DNA from: Sanguinoderma infundibulare
Taxonomy: Eukaryota; Basidiomycota; Agaricomycetes; Polyporales; Polyporaceae
Direction of reading: 5' to 3'
Assembly (NCBI GenBank): GCA_032821775.1
Contig: JAVLRN010000008.1
Coordinates: forward strand, 2,604,001 to 2,668,000
DNA: 64,000 bases
This document shows positions 54,284 to 64,000 of this stretch, piece by piece (within the stretch, counting starts at the first letter, position 1; each line of letters begins with the position of its first letter). The notes under the pieces were generated by a model, which was not told the DNA's origin, made no database searches, and saw nothing but the letters and a program-made list of their open reading frames with translations. A program made the translations under genes and the position numbers.

Positions 54284-56574
54284 CTATGACTTTTCCTTGG
54301 TGGACGTCTTCACCGGACGTTCGATCTTATGCTCTGCGATCTGGGACTCGAACGTCCAACCACCTTGAAAGGCTTCTTCGCTGTATTGCTTTACGATCTC
54401 CTTCATGTTGGCTTCGTTGTATGCCGTAGCCAACGCATGGGCAGGCTGACGGAGCTTGAGTAGCAAGCATAGGAGCTGCACCACCTCCATCTTGTTGGTA
54501 AGATCGTACTCCACGTCCTTGACATCGTCCGCTATGGCGACATTGGGTAGGTCATATTTCTAGGCAATGTCACAATCAGCGGAGCGATCGCGCAGGGCAT
54601 TTGCATATATTGAGTTTACCTTGGACCACCACTGAGCACTGATCGTCACAATGGGGCCAACGCCCAGAAGTCCGTAAATTGGCAGGTCCGTGACACCCAA
54701 TTGCTTCCAAAATGTAGCTGCACTGACGCAATAGAACAGTCTTTGGTTGCGCCCAGCTCTGGTAAGAGATTCGGGGGCGGAGGGATTGGGATCGTATCTC
54801 TTCGCTTCCATCAGGAGGAATGGGAGCAAGAGATTATACGGGGGTTTGTCTATTGGCCCGGGGATGCATGATAGCTTCTCTGTGGCCAACTTACGAGCCA
54901 TATCGGAGTTCAGCGTGGTCTTGAGAAGGTGGCGATCTATCCACACTAGGCAAGTGTCCAGCCTTCCGGCAGTGGGATAGCTTATGAGCCGATGCGCCTG
55001 GAGCCTCTTTGCGACTTTCGTATGTGCGGTGCGAGCATCTATTTTGTCCTGGGGAGCCCTAGCTCCTGGGACTGAGGTTGGTACCATGACCGGTTCAACA
55101 AGCGGCTCCAGTGCATCCACTCCGTATTTCGTTTTCTTGAGGACACCCTTCATGGCCGCCAGATATGCCTCCGAATCCGCGAAGTCCTCCTCAAGTCCGC
55201 CGGGGCCACCATTACTTCGGGCCTCTATTTCCTTGGCAATCCTTTCGAGCTCTCCCTTGTGTTTGACGAGGACCTTGTAGTATGGCTTGTAAGCTTGTTG
55301 AATATCTTGATCAGTGTTGATGTTTTTCATATCGTCGTAAGGGCGGATACGAGGATAGTTTATCATTTCTTCGTCCCTAAGTAAAATTTTGTAGTGAGTA
55401 GCGTGTATAATAAGACATTCAACCCCGACTATTGCAGGATCAGGTGGGACTCACCTCTTGACCAACACCAGTTCACACGTTGCTAGCAAAAGTTTCTGTA
55501 GAATGTCCTGGATGCTTGTCACCTTGGACATATCCATAAATCCATCCTTCAAAAGTCTGATCTTCCCTTCCTTGACTACACGGTCCAAGCAATCCAACCT
55601 CCAAGAAAGCTCGCTTGGGGGCAGGCCAACCGTTTTCTCCGCCATGTATTGCAGTTCAGTCGCAGCGGAAGCGACATTGTGTGCAATCTCCATGAGGCTC
55701 GTTTCTCCGAACTTTTGGAGTGCAGCCTTAAAATCTGCATCTTCATGGTTAGACCCTTCGTCGTCCACTCCGTCTTCTCCAAGCAATTTGCGTCTAAACT
55801 AGAAATAAGTGGAGTATCAGCATTGCGAGCTTATTCCCAAGGATCATAATATGGAAAGGGTAATTGGTCGCCATTCGGATGCATTCGGGAACACCGGAGG
55901 AAACCGAAGCATCCAGGAATGTCTTGTGTACCGCAGACACAGCCAATCCATGATGGGTTCCATTTGTGGTGCTCGGACCAAAAAAAGTTGTGACTGATGG
56001 CCAACATGGGAACATACCTCAGCTGAAACCTCGACACGTTTGATGATCTTTCCGATCTCCGATATATGTTTCGATGCTTCACCCAATTTAGAACCCGTTA
56101 CTCCATCTGGCAAGAGGAGCGGTTGGAACAATACACGTTGGTCCAGACACCATTCGTCCGCGGTGACTTTGGGAAGCGTATTGAGCACGTGCTGCTTTGC
56201 TTTACTTAACTCGATACCAAAGACCAGTTTTCCATCTTCGTTCCTCGGGACCTTTGCAAATCTAAACTGTGGATCAGGCATTATCGAGTGTCAACTGTAA
56301 ATTCGACACTTACTCGGAGCTTGATTTCGCCTTCTCCTTGGCCTTCCTGAAATTGTATAATTATAGCGGTCAATAGCGAGGCTTTATCATAATAATTGTA
56401 CTGACTCTGCCAATGCAAGTATCGCTTTTGCAGCTGCTTGTCCCTCATTCCTCTCCGAACTATGTCATGGCCAGAATTAGTACATGACAGAAGAGAAAGG
56501 TAGCCTCAATAAAATACTTACATTCTACTAGACTGACGAGATGCTTTCGCGGATGGGTTTGGGGAATCAACCAT
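54284..56574 (-). CDS. Unrecognised large protein with PD-(D/E)XK-like signature (family member 1)
   Basis: Minus-strand gene in at least eight exons. Small 5-prime exons encode MVDSPNPSAKASRQSSRM, NSERNEGQAAAKAILALAE and KAKEKAKSSSE, then FRFAKVPRNEDGKLVFGIEL. Long central exons follow (LLGEDGVDDEGSNHEDADFK; ETSLMEIAHNVASAATELQY; INYPRIRPYDDMKNINTDQD). The most structured part reads PPYNLLLPFLLMEAKRYDPN, then NQRLFYCVSAATFWKQLGVT, DLPIYGLLGVGPIVTISAQW, and LTNKMEVVQLLCLLLKLRQP near the C-terminus. A hydrophobic strand followed by E-A-K, then an alpha-helix and another strand, is the shape of a PD-(D/E)XK nuclease core, but that is my inference and no named family is assigned. The same ordered blocks recur in the gene starting at 60841. 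An intron of about 220 nt (55801-56020) may hide another exon. Confidence 0.65.
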
Positions 56575-58004
56575 GTTGTGGCAATAATTCTTATGAGGAG
56601 ATGATGGATTACGACGATGTTGGAGATAGCTGTAGGCTGCTAATGACGAGGGAATGCGGCGTGTATTGAGGTCGACATACTGAACACCTCCATTTTATAT
56701 AGGGATGACCCCTTGACCTCACAGATCTAGACAGTATCAAGAAACCTACCATGCTGTCTCTATGGAATCATGCAGAGTTGAGCCCTCCGTTTCAGTGGAG
56801 ACTGGTTTTTCAGGGACGGACACACCCCCGTTCCGAAATTAGAAAGAGACCACCCTGCTGTTGAGAATAATTACAGATTAGAATGATGACTGCGCTTCAG
56901 AGATGGGCCCTGCTAAATAATACTGGTCAGCCGGTCAGGGCTTGTCGCCAAGGCATCACCTCTCGACATACGGACTCCCTGCGATGCCTACGCGCCCGCA
57001 TTCCCAACACGAGACACTCAATGATTTTGATTGTCCGTTTCGTTGCATGGTGCTCGGGCGAACGCAGTGAAGCAGGGTTTCGAACGTGGGCGGACGCGAT
57101 GCTTGTCTTGTGTAAAGATGAGGTTTTGTGGCGAAACTAAAAGTGGATGTCAACAGATGCTGGCACGTATCCATTACTGTAACCTTTTCCCGATGTGAGA
57201 CACGTCCAGCGTCTAACACTTGACTCTCGCCTGGAGCTCGGTCTTTCTGCAGCTTCTGCGCCGAGTCGCACTCTCTCAGTGTCTCTCCGTCGTACTCTCT
57301 CCGTCTCCCTTTCTGTGTCGCCCTCTCATTATCTGTGTCGCACTCTGTTCAGTCGCTCACCCACTCTCTCGTAGTCTCCTCTTTCTGTTGCTGCTTCTCT
57401 CTACGGCTCTCTCTCTCTGCCATCGTGTCTCTCTCCATAGCGCCCTCTTTCCGATTTCCCTACACCGTGTCCCATGCAACTTTCCTATGTGTTGTGCCGC
57501 TGCGCCTGGAGAGGATTGCATGGGAGACCGAGCAGAAAGTGTGGAGAGAGAACGCGCGTACTCAGCCTCAGTAGGACCGTTGGGAGAGCAAAGACGGATC
57601 GCTTGTTAGTCGTCGGGCTTATCTGCGGCATACGTTGCGACTGGTAAGTAATGTGGACTGCTCCGGGACGGCGAAGGGAATTGATCAGAAGCTAGAAGGA
57701 TAATGCCGTACATTTGACTAAGAAAATCGACAGAACAAGTCAAACGGAGCGGCCAAACGGAGAGCGGCACATACACATGGCTCTTCGGTTAGAGCCACCA
57801 CCTGGGATGCCTCCCTTGCTCCTCATCCTCTTTCAAATTCCGACGTCGCCATGCCGTACGGTCAGACGAATATCAGAAACCTCGTGTTCCGCCCTGCGAC
57901 GGCGAGCTTTACGGTATACAAAGGCAGCCATCACCATCACTCCCCGCAGGCCCTGATACACTCCCCCGACTCCTTCACGCCCAAACGCGATTGCTGCCTG
58001 GGCA
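56575..58004. other. Intergenic with pyrimidine-rich tract
   Basis: 57225-57470 is a CT-rich stretch made of irregular CTCTCN repeats (CTCTCTCTCTGC and relatives) on the plus strand. The open frames across it (for example 57220-57609) are artefacts of the composition. The remainder holds promoter DNA for the GMC gene and for family member 1; no gene recognised. Confidence 0.5.
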
Positions 58005-60078
58005 ATGTGGCCATTCTCATCTCCCTATCCCGAAGTTGCTGTCGACGCGCTTCATGACGAGTACGACTACATTGTCGTAGGTCAGTCTCCGTCCTCCCCA
58101 GCAATGTATCGCGACGCAGCAGCCTGACCTATGCCCCTGGCGTATGCTCAGGCGGTGGGACCGCTGGGTGCGCCCTCGCAAACCGTCTTTCCGCTTCGCC
58201 CAACACTCGCGTCCTTCTTGTCGAACGCGGTCCCGTCGCAGACACATGGGCCTCGCGCGTGCCGCTCTTCTCCGCCGACTTCGCCTCCGATGGTTCCCGC
58301 ACCATCAAGCGCACCATGGTGCCCCAACGCGAGCTCATAGGTGCATCCGGCCTGCAGGGCCATCGCGTCATCGAGGCTTATACCGGCTCCGTACTCGGTG
58401 GAACCAGCAGGATCAACCAGATGCTATACACCCGAGGACTTCCGGACGAGTACAACAAGTGGGAGACCGAGGCAGGAATGGACGGATGGGGATGGGACCA
58501 GATGAACGCCTACTTCCTCAAGAGCGAGATGGCAGAGTGCACAATCGACGGCGTCCACAGCCAGGCCGGGGTGTGGAAGAACAAGTCGCATACAGCACTC
58601 TACTTCAGAGGCTTCTCCGAGTCAGTCCTTCGCTGCATTCGATTATCCTTTCCTTCGCATACTTACACCTCCTCAGAGCCATTGAGGCCGCCAAGTCCAT
58701 TGGCCTCCCTTACATCCCCGATCTCAACTCCCTCGCCTATCCATCTTTCGGATGCGGACGACTGGACTTCACCATCGACGAGAACTCCCACCGGCACTCT
58801 TCCTACCACGCGTTCCTCCCCAAGGACCTCGCCCTCGTGCGCCGTGATCGCCTTCACATCTGCACGAACACCATCGTAGAGCGCCTTGAAACAGAAAGGA
58901 CACAAGCAGGTGACCTGGTCGTCACTGGCGTTGCCTTGGGACCACGGGAAGAACGGAAGGGAGGAACGAGGAGGGTCCAGGCCAGAAAGGAAGTCATTTT
59001 GTGTGCAGGGCCGTTTGGCACGCCGCAGATCCTCATGGTGAGGTGAGCGCTCGTCCATCGTGCATGGGTCCAAAGGTCAGTGCTCATGGACATCAGCGGC
59101 ATTGGGCCAGCTGAGCACCTCAAGGACCACGGCATTACTGTCGTGGAGGACATTCCTGCCGTCGGATCAAACCTGGTACGTCTCTCCGTTTGCTCCCTCA
59201 GCCAAAGATATTCATAATACTCCGTCTTGCCAGCAAGACCATTTCGGTGTCTCTGTGGGATTCAACATCGACATGTCGGATTCCCTGCTTTCAATAGAAA
59301 TGCGACCCTGGGTGTTCATTGTCGAACTCATCCGCTACCTCATCTGGGGCACCGGCCTGCTCCTTGTCCCAGTCCTCCAATTGGCCATCTTCACGCACTC
59401 CAAGTTGCTCGACAGCAACGGCACCCTGCGCAAAAACGAAAAGGCTGTCCAAGAAACGCTCCCTGACATTGAGATCATGCCGGTATGTCCCTCTCCCACT
59501 GCAGGTTTTACTTCCTGCGTATTAAGCCGCGACAGATGGCCTACGACAGCACAGACTCCATAGGGAGCGGCGTCGCGATCCCGCGCACGCGCGGCACCTA
59601 CAGCTTCCTCAATGTCCTCCTCTCCCCCGCCTCGCGCGGCACCGTCCGGCTCTCCTCCGCCGACCCGCGCGCGCCCCTCGCCATCGACCCCGCGTACCTC
59701 TCGAACCCCGCCGACCTGGCTATCCTCCGCGCATCCGTCAAGCTCTCCCTTCGCCTTCGTGACGCCATGCGGACGCGCGGATATGCGCTCGCGGACGCGA
59801 CCGTGCCAGCGAGCGAGCGCGACGAGGATCTAGACTTGTGGATCCGACGCGCGAACCGGTCGACGTACCACTATACGTCGACGTGCCGCATGGGGCGCAA
59901 GGACGACCCGTGCTGGGACGGAGGCGCGGTCGTCGATGCACGACTGCGGGTGTACGGGGTGGGCAGGCTGAGGATCGCGGACTCGTCCGTGTTTCCGTGG
60001 GTCCCGCGGACGCACACGCAGGCGCCGAGCGTGGCGGTTGCGGAAAAGGCGGCGGATATGATTTTGGGCGATGACTAG
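58005..60078 (+). CDS. GMC-family FAD oxidoreductase
   Basis: Glucose-methanol-choline oxidoreductase, which oxidises alcohols using FAD. Start at 58005 (MWPFSSPYPEVAVDALHDEY) is the first in-frame ATG after a stop at 57954. DYIVV joined to GGGTAGCALANRL gives the Rossmann FAD site; VLLVERGP is its second element. The GMC signature 1 region is GSVLGGTSRINQMLYTRG, and signature 2 is GPFGTPQILM joined to VRSGIGPAEHLKDHGI. Catalytic His in TYHYTSTCRMGRKD and a second His in WVPRTHTQAPSVAVAEKAAD are present, so both active-site positions are filled. All introns splice in frame. No secretion signal, so intracellular rather than a secreted aryl-alcohol oxidase. A hydrophobic segment, FIVELIRYLIWGTGLLLVPV, in the middle is typical of basidiomycete members. 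Substrate unknown. Confidence 0.9.
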
Positions 60079-60840
60079 TTGGGTTTGGTGTTGTGAACCA
60101 ATGTTGGACGCAATGACGGTATAAGTTTAATAAACATCGAGTCTCGCTGCAGAGAACTCAGCGTTTGCGCGGCCATCCGATCAGCATCGAAGCCTGGTGG
60201 AACAGGTTTGTGAAACCACTATGACCGCTGGATGATGTAGTAGACTACTTCCCGTCAGAGTGTCCTTGACGTATATGGAGCACGCCGCCGATGTTGCTCC
60301 TAAACGAAACAATCAGTCCACCAGAAATCGGAATGAATAAAGTTGCTGCTATACACGGAACGCGCTCAACCGGCAGTCCCAGCTGCAGCTGGCCAGCACG
60401 CCTGACGACGAACTCTGTGTGGCGATCATGGATGCACAACAAGTGGCACCCGCTCGGCTGTGGCGTCGTCGACAATCTGCCTCGGCCTCCATCAGCCCAT
60501 CCAGTCGCAAGAAAAATTGCCTTAGTCGGACCCTACAAGTTGGCCCTCGGCCTCCCACGTTTTTGCGTGAACGGATCCGTCGAGTGGCAAACTTGAATAG
60601 TATAACGCTGTTTCACCAGATTGATCAACACCCTCAGCGCTGTTTCGGAGATGCGTAGAGCCACACCAACACAGTACCCCCAAGTGTCTATCACGCCAAC
60701 ATGTTCAGCTTGTTAAGATGTCCTCTGACTGTATAGCCAGTTATAACTAGGGTGGCAACTCTGACGCTCGGGTCCAGAGCGCCGAACTGGCTATATATCG
60801 CGCCATAAACCGTTCTCCGTTCTCTGTCGCCTGCCTTGTG
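60079..60840. other. Intergenic
   Basis: Downstream of the GMC gene and upstream of family member 2. TATA sequence noted separately; no gene recognised. Confidence 0.5.
60790..60799 (+). promoter_or_regulatory. TATA box of family member 2
   Basis: GCTATATATC lies about 45 bases before the start codon at 60841. Confidence 0.5.
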
Positions 60841-63800
60841 ATGGCTTCAACTCCCTTCACCATGACAACATCCCTCAGTGGATTGCTGATGAGTAACACC
60901 AAGCTTTATCGCGCCACTATCGATTTCTACGACGACACTCGAGAGTGGCCGCCAGCCATCAGGGGTATCGCTACCATGCTACACAGTGAGTTTTTCAATT
61001 TTCTCTCGATTCTTTCGTGTTCATTATCTCCTATCAGATGATGGCATTCATGACGAAGGAGGGGACTCAGAGTTGGATGTGTACATGAAGTTTGTTTCCG
61101 CCACTTTCAAGTACCTGCCATATTGGCGGTGTTTTCACCAACCCGTCCAGTCACCATGGATGTTCGCAATGTCGCGGATTATGAGGGGTGTCCTTGAGGA
61201 CTCTATAATTTTGTGAGTGGTTGGAGCGGTGGCAAAACCCTTTCAATATCTAACACGCTTGGAATCTTCAGCTCCAATTGCCGCTTTGCTCTCCCGATAC
61301 ATGATGGTAATGTGGGCATTCCATGCAGCAGTGTGGCATCGCTACTTGTAATGATTCCTCTCATTTGCAAATGTGCGTAGCAAGGCAGATACTGCTCAGA
61401 ATTCTGATACTAACAGTACCTGCAGCGGAAGGAGCGCAGGTCGAGAGCTCCGGAGTCCACTCAACCGAAGACACGGCCGCAGCCTCAGGTGGGTGCAGGT
61501 GAGTAGTTGCAATCCCTTTCCGCCTCGCCATTGTAAGCATTAAACGATTTCAGTGAAGAGTCTCAGACTGATGACGGGTCGAGCCTTTGTGATGAAGTTG
61601 GACCTAGGAACCCCGGGAGTCAGAGTTCTGGCGATGAGGCTGATTATCTTGAACCCAAAGCCACCGAGCCTGCAGGCAACGCTGTCCTCGAGCTTCCCTC
61701 TGAGAACAGTTTTTATGCTCTTAGTACGTTATGTCCATTCCTTGTGAACTTCTGCCCTCATTAACAAAATTCTCATATAGAGAGTGTCAAGCGCCGCACC
61801 ATACCTTTTAAACTCTATGATGATCTGGCTCCTTCGACCACTCAGTCACACCTGCTACAATCCACCATCTTTCCCATTCCCCTCATTCCAGCCCTCTGTG
61901 TTGCTGACGAGCATAACATTATCCCTCTCATGTGTTCTGCTTTGCATCAACGCGTCTCGGTCAATTGCCTCGATATTGTCGTTGTCGGGATACTATATCC
62001 TGCTTCAGGAGACGTGTGTCAAGTGCTGTTCGGATGGTCTGAGAGGAATTCAGGAGGATCTGAACAATCTGAGGTACGTAGTTCGACTCGCTGGCACCGA
62101 AATTAATAAACAGTCGCAAATCTCGAATTATGTCCCAGGTCGGTTTGCACATTGCTGCACCTGGCCAAGATGCCTTGCCTCTTGGGCTTAATGGAGTCTT
62201 CGATCTTCAACAACCTACCCAGGCGCTCGAACTAGCACGGTTTATACAAAAGCTTTCCACCCACGTCAATTCTATCAGGTCAACCTGTGCCTCCGAGAAC
62301 CCAGCATTCGTCCCGAATAGGAGCATAGTATGGAGGCAGGACCGTGAAGTTGACCTGGACGGCGCTTGCTTAGATGATGTATCGATCAAGTCGTGGTTTC
62401 GAGACTTGCCTAATGACAATAGGTACGCCATCACGATGCCTGCTTTGCACTACTCTGCCATCTGAACTGCGTTGCAGCTACCTTCCGATTCCCCAGCCCA
62501 ATATCCGCGAATTGTCTTCCGCGTACGTTTATTTATATGACTTATCGAGTCCGGTGGATTTACTCAATTATTGTTGCCGAAGACTAACATGGTCGGGTCA
62601 GTTCGAGTCGAACATATGGCAAGTGTTATGCGCGCCTAATGAAGGCGAGACCCTGTTGACAATCATACAGGCTCCTTGAACGAGACTTCGGTCAAGACTT
62701 GTCGTTCGGAATTCCAATAGGAGACGACGAGGGTGGTGAAAACCAACAAGTAGCCACAGATCCTTACCCAGGCATAACAACATGGTCGCGGGATAACCAT
62801 GTCCTGACACTCCCTTTGCCCGGAGAACGTAGTGGGCCAGTTTTCACAATGCACGAGGTGGCCATATCCCAACTTTTGGAGCTGCTTCGTCCTGATGAAC
62901 GGGAGGATAATGAGGTACATTCTCAAACATCCGTCTCATTAAACCAAACCACTTAGATTTTGCCGTGTATACTAGGCTGAGCGCGCTCAGAGTTTGCTCA
63001 GTGATCCTTCGCTCATCGCTCTGGCAATGCTCACAGCCGAGGTCATATCACTGCAGTGCTTTCGCGAACACCCCTCAGCAAACTCTTGGATGATACCGTG
63101 GCATGATATCAACAGCTGGGCTCTTTTGAGCCTCGAAGACGACCAAATTCTCTGTGCTAAATACAGGTAAATTCGTATGTTCACTTGATCGACATGCAAT
63201 AGTCGAGCTAATTACATTCATATTAGTCGCAAGGGACGCGCGAACTACCTTCGATGTGCCGAGTTTGACCATCAGTTTGGTGAATACCTTGCTCTCCCAA
63301 CATATAGTCTACGTCTCCTCCAAAGGCCGTCGCAATCAATGTTGCCATATGGCAAGGTATACCGACAACTTTTCTCCAACTCAGATCTCAGTTGGGATGA
63401 GCTGGATTACCGTCGTCAACGCCGTGATATGCCCGACAATTCCCACATTACCGGGGATATGGAGGAAGTCATGGCACTCAGTGGAGTCAATGCGGAGGAA
63501 TGGAACACAACGCATATACTCCAAACGGAGTACAAAAGAATTCTTAAACGTGAACTCACTCCAGTACAGAAACAAACGGAAGCATTGCGCATCCTGCGTC
63601 GGGTGAAAGACCGAGTGCTCAGATACCCAATCAGTGGAACAGTAGACTCCGCCGTGACCGTCGTTGTCCACCCATCAGCGGATCAAATGGCGGCTCCAAG
63701 TTCCCAGCTGCTCGCAATCGAACCGTTCTTTGAAGCTCTTGAGGGCGATGCTAACGGTACGTATGCCTCTCTGGTACCATGGATAGGACACTAACACCAC

Positions 63801-64000
63801 CAACAGCTCCGACGGACATGAGCTCGCAGGCGCTTCACCTTCCCCTGCTCCTCGTTACGCACCAGCCTCACGGTTGGGAGTTGGACGCCGAAACAAGGAA
63901 CATACAGCGGCTAGCTTGTACCAGCGCTGCATGCTTTCTCGCCTCACTCGGTATCACCGACTTCCCGGTATACGGCCTTGCCACGTATGGCCCATGTGGG
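60841..64000 (+). CDS. Unrecognised large protein (family member 2), cut by window end
   Basis: Start at 60841 encodes MASTPFTMTTSLSGLLMSNT, joined by a ~60-nt intron to NDGIHDEGGDSELDVYMKFV. Many further short exons follow (for example QVGLHIAAPGQDALPLGLNG; FLIDLERDFGQDL-type segments; SSLIALAMLTAEVISLQCF-like; SWMIPWHDINSWALLSLEDD; KVYRQLFSNSDLSWDELDYR; DMEEVMALSGVNAEEWNTTH). The last visible exon reads QALHLPLLLVTHQPHGWELD, NIQRLACTSAACFLASLGIT, DFPVYGLATYGPCG, then the window ends. This exon aligns block by block with the core of the gene at 54284-56574, although here the E-x-K position reads H-Q-P. Exon borders are only partly resolved, so the coordinates mark the gene span. Function unknown. 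Confidence 0.5.

Noticed and set aside
57220..57609. 129-codon Leu/Ser-rich frame suggesting a membrane protein
   Set aside because: Produced by a CT-rich repeat tract; every frame through it looks hydrophobic.
1..64000. tRNA or rRNA genes, CRISPR arrays, intact transposons
   Set aside because: I looked for GGTTCGAnnCC-type B boxes with plausible cloverleaf context, spaced short repeats, and transposase or reverse-transcriptase motifs, and found none I could support by eye.

Overview
The window is nuclear DNA of a filamentous basidiomycete, most likely an Agaricomycete of the wood-decay type. Evidence: GC-rich third codon positions that create long antisense shadow frames, many introns of about 50-75 nt with GTRNGT donors, short gene spacing, and a fungal gene set (fruit-body lectin, GMC oxidoreductase, GH5 glucanase-like enzyme, KRE9-like wall protein, ASX-homology protein). 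The genus is not determined from sequence alone. All spliced models here were read by eye.

Layout. 0-20 kb is an accessory, duplication-rich region with two housekeeping genes embedded in it (mago nashi and a prolidase-like M24 peptidase, divergently transcribed). It holds a nonsense-mutated copy of a single-pass membrane protein, three salicylate-hydroxylase-like FAD monooxygenases (FMO-A, -B, -C), a frameshifted fruit-body lectin, a relic and an intact copy of a D-amino-acid-oxidase-like gene, and a broken MFS transporter. DAAO and FMO form a mirror-image pair of units (relic DAAO - FMO-B / broken MFS / FMO-C - DAAO) centred near 14.7 kb.

21-28 kb is conserved: a Mam3/CNNM-type membrane protein with a 1.07 kb intron, and the SMC5/6 kleisin Nse4. 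29-40 kb is accessory again: a P450 relic, a KRE9-like secreted protein, two intact copies of the membrane protein, an I66-type (mycocypin-like) protease-inhibitor gene and the intact lectin. 40-54 kb is mostly conserved: exosome subunit RRP42, a head-to-head pair of GH5 genes (one a relic), a small secreted protein, an ASX-homology nuclear protein and valyl-tRNA synthetase with a probable dual-targeting leader. 54-64 kb holds a GMC oxidoreductase between two large, mutually related proteins of no family I recognise; the second runs off the right edge.

Overall picture: conserved single-copy genes alternate with local gene families in every stage of birth and decay (six clear pseudogenes). The most interesting features are the inverted DAAO-FMO duplication, the lectin/inhibitor/membrane-protein neighbourhood, tiny exons (6 nt in mago, 18 nt conserved in all three FMOs), and the unrecognised paired family at the right end.
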